Positions 45,625 to 57,929 of a stretch of 64,000 nucleotides of DNA are shown one piece after another. Origin of the DNA: Gyrodactylus bullatarudis (taxonomy: Eukaryota; Platyhelminthes; Monogenea; Gyrodactylidea; Gyrodactylidae). Location: positions 1 to 64,000 of the forward strand of contig SSNU01000011.1 in assembly GCA_012064415.1 (NCBI GenBank), written 5' to 3'. Every line of letters begins with the position of its first letter. The stretch's first letter is position 1. The notes under the pieces are model-generated. The model was not told where the DNA came from, did no database searches, and saw only the letters and a list, made by a program, of their open reading frames with translations. The translations under genes were made by a program, and so were the position numbers.

Positions 45625-46914
45625 AGTTTATAAAAACATTGTCTATTCTGTGTACATTAATTTGTTGTTGAGTTTTTGTGTAATTGAATTTTTCATTGAA
45701 ATCATATTTGAAAAAGGGTATACAAAATTTATCCTGGTTTATAAGTTTATAAATATTTAGGCTTTTAGTTGATCTTTTAAGTTTCCGTAATTCTTGAATT
45801 CATTTCCAATGATATTTCACCTTCAAGGTTCCATAGTCTCAAACACTACACAACTAATGGTCTGGTAATAACTAAAACTGCAGTTTAGTTTAAAAATGAA
45901 TTTCAGTTTTGATTCAAATAAAGTTTGAATCTACAATTATCTCAAATACATTGATTAAAAATTATAAGACAATTTAGTCTCAAATCTAAAATAGAATAAA
46001 GATTTATTGACTCATTTACGAGATGTTCAAGAAAGAATTTCCGACTCTCTTCTTTCTTTCAAAATTTTTCCGCTATTTGAGTTCCAAGTTTTAAATTTTG
46101 GAAAAAACCAAAAATCTTCAACTTTAAGGCAGATTTTCTACCAGATAACCTCATGTTACACGTGTCGTAAATAGCTCGAATGATGTAGAATCTCTGAAAC
46201 TATCTATAAGCTATAATTTATAACAAATATAATTAGACAAATGTGTTTGTTACAAAGCAGAATAGTATTTTTCAGATTGAAGATACTTTATCCTCAATAT
46301 TTGAATTTTTCTCTATACAATCAATGCGTTCTTCATTTATGTCAAGATGACTCTTTACTTTTTATTCAGACATTTCTTACACTGGACTTCTTTGAGAAGG
46401 AATCATTTCAAGGTTTTTCCTCTACAATCAGAAATAATTGCTACGTACGTCCCTCCACATGAGAACAACATCAGCCTTTTGATTTTAAATGACATTTTCC
46501 ACCTGCCCTCTCCTATCAAAGACCTTACATCACATGTATCAATATTCTATGCATTAAAAAACAAACATTATCAATGTGAAATATTTTGTAGATTATTTTT
46601 TTCATTTTTCTATCATATTTAAAAGAAAATTTTATTTTCCATATGCTTAAAGACTCCAAAAAGTAGTGAAATAATAAATTTTGTTTTTAAAAATTCCCTC
46701 TCACCTCATTAGCAATGCCAATTTTGCACTGAAAATGCCTTTACTTTTTACTCAAATCTGAACAAAATAAAATTAGAAGACTGAAGAATAGTTTTTATCT
46801 ACTAATATGCGAATTTCGTCAAAAGGAGAATTATTCCTTATTGGTTTTCTCTTCGTCTTGATAACGTTAATAAGCCGTTTCGGCTCATATCAGACTAAAA
46901 CTTGACTTTAAATA
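45625..46914. other. Unassigned intergenic region
   Basis: AT-rich. Two overlapping + frames at 46241-46622 have no recognisable features and are not supported as genes. Confidence 0.3.
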
Positions 46915-47240
46915 TTAAACCTACTTGCAAAGTGTGGTCACAGGTAATTACTATATCTTCAACGTTGTGATGCAACGCTTCTAAGACCCGGGTTCGAATC
47001 CTGGCTTTGGTGTACTGAGGAGTCCTAATAAGGACGAAACGCTTCTAAATCTGCCCCCATGAGTTGAATATTATTTGACTCTCTTATGGAATTGACACCT
47101 ACTTATCCGATTTCTAGCATCTAGGTGTGAGAAAAAAATCTCTATCAAGTTTCGTCCAGGATATAGTAATTACCTGTGACCACACTTTGCTAGTAAGTTC
47201 AATGCCTAAACTCACTGTAATTTCTACATTTTAGCTATAT
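46915..47240. repeat. TIR element copy 3 carrying a B box and a hammerhead-like core
   Basis: The ends are inverted repeats: TTGCAAAGTGTGGTCACAGG then TAATTACTATATC on the left, with the complement at about 47168-47210. They match the families at 10736 and 40560. The interior differs from the other copies. It holds a tRNA-type T-arm (46986-47005) followed by a hammerhead-ribozyme-like core (47015-47040). Confidence 0.7.
46985..47048 (+). ncRNA. Candidate SINE-like unit: pol III B box plus hammerhead ribozyme core
   Basis: GGGTTCGAATCC is a perfect tRNA B box inside a 5-bp T-stem (CCGGG / CCTGG). Ten bases downstream, CTGAGGA (the CUGANGA core), stem II GTCC/GGAC closed by a TAATAA loop, then GAAAC reproduce the hammerhead catalytic core. 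The preceding TGTA and following CGC also resemble the schistosome Sm-alpha SINE hammerhead. AACGCTTCTAA occurs at 46974-46984 and again at 47038-47048, so the unit is bounded by an 11-bp direct repeat. Stems I and III were not resolved, so self-cleavage is unproven. Confidence 0.5.
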
Positions 47241-47607
47241 ACACCAATTCCTTGTAAAATTTTGATATATTTTCATATTCTACAGACTCGATTGGCTAAT
47301 GAATTTTGCAACCGATTGTAAAATAGAAAATTTAGAGCCTTCTAGAGCTCCCATGAACCAGGATTAATCCCAAATGGTTCCAAATGCGTCATATGCTTTC
47401 TACTTTTATTTCCTCTTCCAAAGTAAACGAATATTTTAAACATTGAGATGTATAGAGATTTCATCTCTAACTGTGACTATGCTGTCTATAATTTAGAAAG
47501 AAAGGCGACGCCTGAGATAAGCGCCATAGTTCAGGCATACTCATAAGTCTTTACATTCCTTTAAAATTCACATAATTTACAAGGGGGATTATGATTGGTT
47601 TTATATG
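47241..47607. other. Unassigned intergenic region
   Basis: Nothing recognised. Confidence 0.3.
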
Positions 47608-47675
47608 AATAGTACATTATATATATATGTTGTGACGAATTTGGATAATTTGCCGATTATGCATAATCTGCAAGT
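47608..47675. repeat. Solo end of the hAT element family
   Basis: ATATGTTGTGACGAATTTGG and TTTGCCGATTATGCATAATC match the left end of the hAT element at 52413 in the same orientation. About 22 bp further outside (GAATAGTACATTATATAT) is also shared, which a simple independent insertion would not explain. Confidence 0.65.
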
Positions 47676-47780
47676 TTTCCTGAGACATAGTAAATGAAAA
47701 TTGATGTGAAAAAAATATATGATGGCGCGCGATTCCAACTCTCATGCTGACTCTCTTGATGAACTTCATCTCATTATTAA

Positions 47781-48530
47781 CCCTAGTTCTGGAAATACAA
47801 AAAATTCCATTTATTGCAAATGGGGGTGTATACACTCCCAATCTAAAAGCGATTAAATTTTATAAGAAAAGTGTAAATATAATGAGAGAATAATGAAGAA
47901 GATTTATTCATCTATAGCAATTTTCACATATTACAGCATAATGATCTTTACAAGGGAAGTTCTCACACTTCGAACATTTCTTATAACCTGATCTATCGAG
48001 ATTACGTGGACAAATAGTGCATCTCTTTTTACCTGAAACAAGTTTAGGCATTTTTGAAGGAGGTTCATCATTGATAGAGATATCTAATAGACTTCGATCC
48101 CGTTTTTTTGTTCTTCTTGTTAGCAGACTCTTACTGAGGTTCTTCAAAAACACTCTTCGAGATTGCTTTCCATTAGCATCAACAAATGCTGGATATTTCA
48201 TACAATAAAGAACATACGCATTATAAGCAGCCAGATCTAGAATATTCCAAAATAATGCTAGTGGCCATCGCCTTGTACCTCTTCTACAACTATAGTAACG
48301 AACAAGTTGATCCAGAGTATCCACTCCTCCTTTTGTTGAGTTGTAATACTGAATTATTTCCGGTTTAGAGCCGCTATCATCAAATTTAGTGTGTAGACTT
48401 GATAAAAGAATAACAGGACGGTTTTTCTTTTGCCCGTATCGGAGTAGAACATTGTGATTATTGAAAAGATATTCTTTGACATTTTCATCTATCTTTTTAT
48501 CAGAAAAGTTCTTAGGAAGAAATCTTAATG
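47781..48530 (-). mobile_element. piggyBac-type transposon, truncated by a LINE
   Basis: The left end is TTAA (47777-47780) followed by CCCTAG, the typical piggyBac target and terminal bases. The transposase reading frame on the minus strand stops abruptly at about 48530, where LINE sequence begins. The other end was not found, so the copy is truncated. Confidence 0.7.
47908..48530 (-). pseudogene. piggyBac transposase, C-terminal part
   Basis: About 205 residues of genuine transposase: NRPVILLSSLHTKFDD, then QYYNSTKGGVDTLDQLVRYY (the last catalytic Asp block), RRWPLALFWNILDLAAYNAY, and a C-terminal cysteine-rich domain (CTICPRN...CSKCENFPCKDH...CENC). The open frame extends upstream to 48678, but that part is antisense LINE sequence. 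The N-terminal domain and the first catalytic Asp residues are missing. Confidence 0.82.
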
Positions 48531-51500
48531 AACTTAAAAATGTCATTGCTGCCAAAGACTCTATCATTGCACAACAGGACTCTATCATTTCTAAACTTAC
48601 AATAGCATTATCTTCTCCTGCTATATCCATAACTAGACCCAATTCTGTAATTAATGACAGTAATAAAATGCCAGCCAAGACTACTTTTTCCGGCCCATCT
48701 CAACAATCAAATGGTCTTAACTCTACTAAAATTTCAAGAAACACCTCAGCGAAAACACACACCGCCTCTCCACACACAATTATACATACAAAACAGATTG
48801 ATTCTGATATTGCTCAGCAATTAACAGAGATCATCTCCAAACATGCTCCTAACTATATTCGCTCTGCTAATCCGACCCGCAAAAACCGTGATGGTTCATT
48901 TTCTACATTAATTAAGGGCAACTATGTTATTCAATCGTCAATAATGCAAGATATCCACAATAAGATCAAACATATCGGTACTTTTTGTCGTCATTGATCC
49001 TACATCCATCGTCTAATTCTTGCTGACAAAGCCAAGAAACCAAGTATCTTAAATAAAAGAACTTCCTCTGATTCTCCTCCACGTGATCATAATGATTTTT
49101 TCTTCACTCCTCTGGCCCCAACTCCAAAAAAATTGACCGGATTAACTACTTTCTCGCCATTTGGAACACAAGATCACTAAAAAATTCATTTTTCTCAATT
49201 TGCCAACTTCTACACCATTGTACTCCTGATATATTCGTGTTAACTGAATCCTGGCTTAAGCCTCGTGATGATTCTTCTACAGCTATTCTCGATGAATTTT
49301 GGAATTCATGATTTTTACAAAAATCTCATTTTTTCATCAAGGTATGGAAATTTTTGAAAATTTTTTTCGTAACTGATTCAAAATGTACACTTTTACTGAA
49401 TTGAGAAAAAAAAATTTGGAAAAAAGTTTTTTTGGAAAATTTTAGAGAAATTTTAAAATTCGAGATGGGGAGAAATTTTAATTTTTTTAAACTTTGAGTT
49501 GAAAATTTTTGTTGATTTCAAGGTCTGAGAAGAATCAAACGTTATTTTTCAGGATCATCATTAGACAAAGAAAATATTTATATTCATTTTTTTGAAAAAA
49601 CACACTATTTACGTGCAAAAGTCCACTTCCTATTTTTCGATCATTTTTACTGCTTGGAAAATAGGGTGATCCAAGATCATTTCAAAATGACGGGTTTTTA
49701 CAATAAAATGAATAAGAGTAAAAATTTTCTTTGTCTAATGATGATCCTGAAAAATAACGTTTGATTCCTCTCAGACCTTGAAATCAACAAAAATTTTCAA
49801 CTCAAAGTTTAAAAAAATTAAAATTTCTCCCCATCTCGAATTTTAAAATTTTCCAAAAAAACTTTTTTCCAAATTTTTTTTTCTCAATTCAGTAAAAGTG
49901 TACATTTTGAATCAGTTACGAAAAAAATTTTCAAAAATTTCCATACCTTGATGAAAAAATGAGATTTTTGTAAAAATCATGAATTCCAAAATTCATCGAG
50001 AATAGCTTTATATTCTCTTGCCAAGGTTATACTCTCATCAGAGCTGACAGACTTTATAAAGTTGGTGGAGGTGTTGCTGTTTTCATCAAAAATTCACTTT
50101 CTATTTTATCCACCAGCTCTTATTCTAATAAACCGTTTGAACTTGTTTACATTAAACTTACTCACGAAGATATTTATTTGCAGTATATAACCCTCCTCCT
50201 GTTAAAGCCTCATCTGAACATGAATTGGTCAAAATAATTTCTTCATTTTGTTCCTTATCTGACAACATCATCATCTGCGACGACTTCAATCGACCGAAAT
50301 TCAACCCATCCTTCCATCCTGACACACCCCTTTTTGATTTTGTTAATGTCATTGACTTGTCTCAAATTTGTACATCTCCTTCAAGGAACGGTAAATTTTT
50401 TAGATTTATGTTTTACAAACTTTTTTTTTGTGGAACCATTTAATTAAAGCTGAAAATTCCGATCACTCCTGCATGTTAATTTCATCCTCTCGCCTGTCCA
50501 GTCCAGTTTACGACTATTCTAAACCTCACCTTGTTACGGATAAAGAGAAGTTTATTGCCCTTTCCATTTCCTTATTACATTCTCATATTTTTACCCATAC
50601 CCATGGTCATTTACATTTTAACTTTGATGCCTTTTTAAACATTTTAAGACTTTCTTCAAGACATTCCTTTAATTCTACTTGTCCTAACATTTCACCCAAA
50701 GAAGCATATGAATCTATGAAGCTGAAAATTAATCCCTGAAGAGCCTGGAAAAAATCAGATTTCTCGCCAACCGGGATTCATCTACTTCTATCTTTCGTGA
50801 TCTCAACCCACAATCATTACAAGATCATTTTGTCTCATCATTTCAATCCATTGATATTGATATCCCCAAATTTCCTTCTGATGTTAATTTTCCTCTTATT
50901 ACAGCTGACCAAATCATAGACCTACTGCTCGACTCCAACTCCATCAAGAGGAAAGACATTTATAAAATTTCTATCGAATTATTACTGTCCCTTTCCCTTT
51001 GCTTTTTCGATCTACTTTCCATCTATTTTAATCATATTTTATTTACCAGCTATATTCCGCCTGAATGGCTTGTTATAAAAATCACGCCTATTTCTAAAGT
51101 TCCCTCTCCCAAATTACCAAATGATTTTAGACCTATCTCTAACCTCCCCATTTTCTTATCTATCCTGGACAAAATTTTATTGAACTATTTTTCATCCATT
51201 GTTCCCCAGAATATTGATCCCTCTCAATTTGGATTTAATAAAGGAAAAAGTACCTCAATCAACCTTCTCAAATTTACTGACTATTGCCTTGACCTTAAAT
51301 ATAAGAATCATAAGGTAGTGGTAATTTATTTTGATATCTCCAAAGCTTTTGATAGAATTCCATTTCATACTATCATTAATAGTCTGTTACCTTTCAGCCC
51401 ATCCTCTGCCTATTTAAATCTCCTTATATCTTTCCTAATGAACAGATCTCAATTCACTGCCTTCAGTAATAAGTCCAGCTCTATATCGAAAGTATCCTCC

Positions 51501-52390
51501 GGAGTTCCACAAGGATCTTCTATTGGCCCGTTCCTTTTCAATTTGGTTTTCGCTAATGTTCAATCCCCCTCCAAGGATATAAAGTTCTTCAAATATGCTG
51601 ATGATCTCAAAGTTGTACTCAGCCACCCATCTGATATTTCTGAATCTGCTTTCGATGAATTGTTTGAATTCTTGCACTCTGAACTTGACAAGCTTCATCT
51701 TTCCATCAATCCCAACAAAACCAAAATTTTGCCTTTACTCAAGTCCTCAATCCCCGAAAAGTATGCTGTCTATCTCACCAAGTCAATTGAAGATCTCAGC
51801 ATCTCTTATGACCAAAATCTATCGTTTATTCCTCATATAAAATTGGTTAAAAGAAACTCTAATTTTGCCATCCTCTCTATGAAAAGCCTTATTAAATCCA
51901 AAGACCTACGTCTCCTGCTTTTCAAACAAGTTATTCTACCCAATTTCGATTAAGCATCCGGTCTCATAAGAAATCTCTCTGCTAAAGTTACTTTTGAACT
52001 TGAAAAAATTCAAAGAAGGTTTCTCCGCTCCAACCTTGGCCCTCTATCTTACAGATTACTTTTATCTAAAGCCCAACTCTTTCCATTGTGGTTACGCAGG
52101 CTTTCATTTTCCATCTCCCTCCAAACTCAAACTAGGGAGGACTCGCTATCTCCACATTACACCAGGAATCATATCAAATTCATCTCTCTAATTACGAACA
52201 TCAAATGCCTACATTATCACAAAATCAGAAACATTTGCGCCTTTCTATTCATGTTGATCCCAGATTCTTCAGATTTAGACTCCAATTACTTCGAAAAAAC
52301 TATTTAATAATTGTGATTTATTATTTATGCATTACGATTCATTCTATCAACTTTGATCTATATATATTTTTTAATAAAACCTTTCTATTG
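48525..52390 (+). mobile_element. LINE, degraded, interrupted by a palindromic insertion
   Basis: ORF1-like sequence at 48525-48996 (a helical start with AAKDSIIAQQDSIISK). An endonuclease follows from about 49150 (IFVLTESWLKPRDDS) and continues after the palindrome at 50010 (GYTLIRADRLYKVGGGVAVF). The reverse transcriptase is at 50760-52308, with the longest open piece at 51180-51953 (VVVIYFDISKAFDRIPF, SSGVPQGSSIGPFLFNL, KFFKYADDLKVVL). Multiple stops and shifts make it inactive. It is a different subfamily from the 24653-27695 copy. Confidence 0.82.
49281..50007. repeat. Palindromic repeat family, copy B (727-bp near-perfect fold-back)
   Basis: Arms of about 305 bp (49281-49590 and 49700-50007) are almost perfectly complementary around a spacer of about 110 nt. 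The arm runs from GATGAATTTTGGAATTCATG to CATTAGACAAAGAAAAT. It is inserted in the endonuclease of the LINE: the LINE frame stops at 49290 and resumes at 50008. There is no coding capacity. Related half copies are at 20312-20870 and 58905-59190. Confidence 0.88.
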
Positions 52391-52412
52391 AAAAATATGA
52401 ATAGTACATTAT

Positions 52413-54800
52413 ATATATGTTGTGACGAATTTGGATAATTTGCCGATTATGCATAATCTGCAAGTTTTTCTGCTAATATGCATAATTAGCAAAAACCTGA
52501 CGAATATGCATAATTTTATTCAAATTCATTAACTCTAAAATAAAAAAAAGAAAATAAAGAATATAGGAAAACCCTTCATAATTTTCTTTTTCATGCAAAA
52601 GATGAAAGGGAAAGATTAATTATAACTATAATTCAATTCAACTTAAAGAAAGTAAATATAAATAGTGAATAAAATATTATTTCAAGAAAACACGTTATTT
52701 AATTATTTATCAAAGAAAATTATACAAATCTGTATTTATCAATTATTTAAAACTATAATACATATTTAAAACGTATAATCATAGATCGATTTCCCATCCA
52801 CCCTTTAATTACTTATTATTAGGGCATCAAAAAATAGGACGCTATTCCCTTTTTTTAGGACCCTAAAATTTAGGCAACTACAAAAATTAGGACTTAATGA
52901 AAAAAATTTAGGAAAAATAGAAATATATTTTCTTATTGATTTAATTAAAGAGATCTATTCACATGTAAGAAAACATAATATTCGAAGCGGCTATCTGAAA
53001 AGTGTCTTTTATCAGTAAACAAGTTCTTTATGATAGAAAAGGATCTCTCTACATCACAAGAAGTAGACTGTGCATTTTGAACCAAAGAATATATGTAAGG
53101 GTCTATATTGTCTTTTGTCATTTCGACTACTTCTTTTGCGTCATTTTCATTGAGCCTCTTCAGAAGATAATTCCTCAGTTGTAGCGGATCTTCTCCTAGG
53201 TTCAGATTGATAAGCCTAGTATAGGCATCTTTCAACTTGAGATTTGGATCCTCAAATGATGGTAATTGAAAAATAATTGGAAGTAAGACTGACAAGTTCA
53301 GAAAGTAAATCCTTGTTTTCCAATGACTTTTTGGCTCTTTGAACAATAAGGCCATCCTCATCAATTGCCTGTACTATTCGTTTTACTTCTTGGAGGTTCT
53401 TAGAATAGTATTCCGTCGCCTTGAGCCATGTTCCCCAACGAGTAACAACTGGCGCTGGAGGCTGGCCAATGTTGTCGAACAAAATTTGATGTGCTCGATT
53501 CTTCTTACAAAGAGCTTTCACCGAGGCGATCAACTCATTTACTGAGTTGTACCCATCTTTAACTTTCATCGAAATGTTGTTTAATAGATGGCACAGACAG
53601 GTCACGTGGAAAAGGTTTGGGTATGAGAGTTTCAAGGCTGATGTTGCAGCAGTATTATATCGTACAGCGTCTGTTAGTAGGAGGTTGAACTTGGAACGGT
53701 CGACTTTGATTAAGATTAGAGCATCCTGTATAATTTGAACAAGAACGGCAGAACACATTGAACGATCAAGTCTCATAGATTTGGCCAAATATGAAACGCT
53801 GGGGTTACTTAGTATTCCTATCAGGCAATTAACATATTTGTTACCATTTATATCCGCTTCATCGACAATTAAAAATACATTTTGGTTCTGGCAATATTGA
53901 ATTAACTTCTGGATTTTATTTTGATATTCTCCCTCAACCATTCTACGATAGCTTTCGTGGGACTTGAGAGTAAAGTTAAAGGACTTTTGGAAGAAGTTTC
54001 TCAAATCAGGATCATTTAACTTCCACAATGGTATGTCCATCTTAAGAAATAATTCCAATAACGAAAGATGCGTCGTGGAAGGCTGTTCAACGAATTTTTG
54101 TTGGCTGGATGTGGTGGCTAATCTGGCCTGATGATGAATACTTGATCGATGTTGTTGTATATAGTATTCCTTGTTGTTTGATACAATTTTTGAGCAAATC
54201 TTGCAGTAAAGCTCATCGTTTGGGTTCATTTGGAATTCCGATGGATATTTCGTAACCACTCGCATAGTCTTCATGTGTGGTGTAGCTCCTATCCTTGGCA
54301 TTTTGAAAATGAATTGAATTGAATAAGGCTTTGTAAAACCTACATTTGTAGACCAATGAAATGAGAGACCCCAAGCCCCTGAAATTACAGCAAGTCATTT
54401 ATGGTAAGGAGAAAGTTTATTTAGAAATAGGATTAACGTGTGACTTTGTCAGAAAATATGAAGTAAAAATTAGGACCTAATAATAGGCCTTAATAAAAAA
54501 TAGGCCCTGAAACGAAATTTAGGACCTTATCAGGCCTTAATAAATTTCAAACCAGTTGAGTAATCAAAACATGAATTGAATTTATATGGATAGAAATGAA
54601 AATAGACCTCAAACAGCCAAAAGGACTTTTAGGACTTTTTGAGGCCCTACTTATTATTCATATTCGTCAAGGTATATCTTGCAGATTATGCATAATTGGC
54701 AAAACCCTGATGAATTTGAATAAAATTATGCATATTAGCAGAAAAACTTGCAGATTATGCATAATCGGCAAATTATCCAAATTCGTCACAACATATATAT
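52413..54800. mobile_element. hAT-type DNA transposon with palindromic subterminal repeats
   Basis: The ends are inverted: ATATGTTGTGACGAATTTGG and TTTGCCGATTATGCATAATC at 52413-52455, with the complement at 54755-54800. The next 60-80 bp on each side repeat ATTATGCATAAT-like palindromes, three on each side (about 52443, 52472, 52505 and 54680, 54722, 54752). These are probable transposase-binding sites. The interior encodes a BED-finger hAT transposase on the minus strand. Confidence 0.82.
52945..54301 (-). pseudogene. hAT transposase, frameshifted
   Basis: The start is ATG 54301. An N-terminal BED-type finger (LYCKICSKIV, then QQHRSSIHHQ) precedes an RNase-H-like core with FLIVDEADINGNKY and LLLTDAVRYNTAATSALK, then VTCLCHLLNNI. 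The first frame ends at 53252. The C-terminal dimerisation block (SCDVERSFSIIKNLFTDKR) lies in another frame (53364-52945), so one shift at about 53260-53290 breaks the protein. Without it the length would be near 440 residues. Apart from that shift the copy looks young. Confidence 0.85.
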
Positions 54801-56550
54801 GTGTCAAGTCTACATAATAAAATACATTTTTAAATGACCAATAGGCGTAAGAGGCTTTTCTAAAAGTCATCCCGACGTGACAAGTGGAGTATGAGTACTA
54901 ACACACTTTTAAAGGTACATTTGTTGTTTGATATAATTTCATTTTATACACAAGCATTAATTAGGATTTTCGAGTTTACTCATGTTGATAAAGTTCATTT
55001 CATTTTTGAGTAGCAGGATTCTCCTTTCAAGGTCCCTGTTAACGAAAATTTGGAAAGTAAAAAATAATAAAATTTCTTTTTAGTGTGACACCCGGTCATG
55101 AAAAATAGAAAGTTTCTTCAAGAAACTCAAGAAATGATTTTTTCATTGTCCTATAAGGTGTCGACTTTGCTTTACCTCTTCACTATGAAAAAAGGTTTTC
55201 TTTAATAAAAGCAATTACGAAAGAGATTGATAGACTAATTATTGAATTGACCTAGTGTTTCGTGGAATCCAGCACATTATCTTTCGAAAAGAGTCAGTTA
55301 GGTTTTTATACTTAAACGATACTAGCATGCTTTGGATAAGGAATTTTTTTAAATGCACGATCGAAATATTTATGAATAAATCAGAACTTAAAGGTTCACT
55401 TATCTCCTAAAAAATTGGACAATAATTCTTTTGATTAACTCTTTCTAAAGTGAGCTAGATCAATGATTTTACTGTGGAAATCCTTTAAAGAAGCTAGTCT
55501 TATCCAAAGCTAAAGATATTATTTTTAATATGGTTATTTTTCAAATTTCAATTTCGCGCAAAAAAGGGTATCATTCATAAAATGCAATCTTTGAGTCTTG
55601 CATCTTAGAAATTGCAACTCGTAACTAATTGGTAGAGAATATCTTTATTAATCTCGAGTCTTCCCCATGTCTTAATGAAGGGTATTTTGGGTCTTTGTTC
55701 AATCCATCTCGATCTAATTTCAAGCAATGTACTAGGTGTGGAAGGGATCAATCGATATCTAAGGGTAATTTAATTTTTCATAAGTACTGAAAAAATTCGC
55801 CTGGGAGTTGTTACCAGTAGAAATCAAGAAGTTCTTAACAAGTTTATTGAAGAAGCTCTAATCAGAAATTTTCTAGACATTTTATCATATTTAATTCTGG
55901 CGAATTATAAAGAAAATTGGGCTTTCTATCCTCCAAAAAAAATTTAATGGCCACTTCTGAATTTTTATCTTGATTTAATCATATCACATGAATACTCTCC
56001 ATTGAATAGACTGAACCTTAACCGAACCATAGACTAAATATAATGTGGATATAGGCAGTTTTGTAGTAAATAATAGGCTCTAATAGACATTACACCATGA
56101 TCCCCCACTTTTAAGAACTCAAATGAATCTGATTGGCTACGCGCAATAGGAGTGCTAAGCCCAATTTTTCGCTGAACCTGAAACGAACTACTACCGAAGT
56201 TTCGTAGGATCACAATTAAACGAGAAAATAAATTATGCATATCCTTTTTATTGTTTCGATAATTAAAATTTCCCCGATAGAAACAAAGAAAAGTGTTGTA
56301 AGCAATGCCTTCCTTTCAATAGAACGATTAGTTTTTTTTTGTTAGACATGAATCTTATATTGAAAATAAATAAAAAATATAGATACAACTTATAAGGAGA
56401 ATCTGAATGCATAATAGTAGATAAATACAAATACAAAATAATGTTTATCTGATTCAATAAAAATGTTAAATCAAAAACTCTGGATGTAGTAAAACATTGC
56501 AATATAGTAATATGAAGACTAGGGTCTGCAAGAAATTCGAAATCATCTGG
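54801..56550. other. Unassigned intergenic region and LINE 3' flank
   Basis: 54801-56260 has decayed coding-like stretches in several frames, but none match a family I can name. 56260-56550 is probably the 3' UTR of the following minus-strand LINE. Confidence 0.3.
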
Positions 56551-57870
56551 TTAATGAAGATAGGAATAAAGCAAAGACTTAGAGTAATCAATTTTTAGCC
56601 TGATGTGAGACATGATCAATTTAAGATTGGTCAAGTCATCACAATCAGATAATTCATATTTTGAAAAAATTAAATTATAAAAAGATAATAAGTAATTCGG
56701 GTCATATTTAGAATTTCTCAGATAATAATTATTATTAGAGAGAGAATAAGACTCCGAGAATTTTTTGACTAAAAAGGCATATCTCCGGACCCAAAGAGGG
56801 TTAAGACCTGAGACCGAGATTAATGCATTATACGAGTCGATATGAGGGAATAGAGAATGTAAAAACCTATATTGAACTCGTTCAATGGTTAGGCACTGAG
56901 CGTTATTTAAATTAGGTAAAAGAGGGAAAATATAGTCAAAAAGTGGAAAAACCAGTGATTTGTAAGCTTTTAGTCTTACATCACTGGATTTAGAGAATTT
57001 CTTAATAGAATAAATAATGGTATTAATTCTAGGGAGATTAAAAAGTGGATTTAATTTTAAACTAGACGATATACTGAAACCTAGGTCCGAAGTTAAGGAG
57101 ACAATTTCTCCAGGAAGTAGAAGCGATTCCAAGAGGGTTGCAGGGAGACCAGATGGGAGCATTATTTTGCATTTATCTCCATTAATATAGAGCCCCATCG
57201 TCTTAAGGGAATCTTTAAGAAGCGAGAAGTTATGATTTATTTTAATAATGTCAAAAGCATTATTTATTCTAAAGATGAATTTTAGATCATCAGCATATTT
57301 TAAAAGGACACCCTCAATATCCCTTAATATCCTCAATATGAATGTCAGCGAAGCAAATATTAAAAAGAAGAGGGCCAATAGTGGAACCCCATAATTTATC
57401 TTGACGAGATTACTATTAGTGGCATTGAAGGAAACATATTGCATCCTTTTGGATAAAAAATACATAGAGAGGTTTATTATGAAAGGGTTTATGATTAGTT
57501 TTTTTTTAATATACGAAAATTTTAGTCTATCAAAAGCCTTGGAAATATCAAGGTAATGGATTAGTAAATAAGACTTTGATTTCAATAGGGGGAGGGAATA
57601 ATCGAGACAACTGAGCAGATTACTTGAGGTATTTCTGCCCGATAGAAAACCATGCTGAGAACAATCCGGTAAAGGCCTTGGTAATGAGGTCTTGATTTCG
57701 GAAGTTAAAAAACGGTCAATAATGGAAAGGAAAATATTTAAAGATGAGATAGGACGGAGATGGGAAAAATCAGAATATTTTTTAACTTTTGGGATAGGAA
57801 TGATTTTTACTATAAGCAAGTCGTCAGGAATGAAACAATTACTAACACATAAATTTAAATAATTACATAA
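56551..57870 (-). mobile_element. 5'-truncated LINE, reverse transcriptase
   Basis: A minus-strand frame of 422 codons with reverse transcriptase motifs HLRPISSLNIFLSIID, LLIHYLDISKAFDRLKF and LLKYADDLKFIF, followed by the C-terminal domain. The usual GVPQGS motif is damaged (NYGVPLLALFF), which implies a pair of compensating shifts or a small deletion near 57370. The endonuclease and ORF1 are absent, so it is 5' truncated. Confidence 0.82.
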
Positions 57871-57929
57871 ATTAATTAGAAAGAGAATTTAAAAGATTCA
57901 ACGAATTAAATTTAGAATCAATTCTATTG

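Noticed and set aside
46241..46622. Two overlapping plus-strand ORFs as a gene
   Set aside because: No homology, no splice support and skewed AT-rich composition. Likely chance frames.
46960..47015. A functional tRNA gene
   Set aside because: The T-arm and B box are present, but no D-arm or A box and no paired acceptor stem could be found.
48531..48678. N-terminal part of the 47908-48678 open frame as transposase
   Set aside because: It is antisense to the LINE ORF1 region and does not resemble piggyBac. The true transposase part ends at about 48530.
52443..54764. Regularly repeated ATGCAT palindromes as a CRISPR-like array
   Set aside because: They sit only at the two ends of a hAT element in inverted arrangement, in a eukaryotic genome. 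Transposase-binding subterminal repeats explain them.
54900..56030. Possible LTR-retrotransposon debris
   Set aside because: Short coding-like phrases in several frames, but no reverse transcriptase, integrase or LTR pair could be identified.
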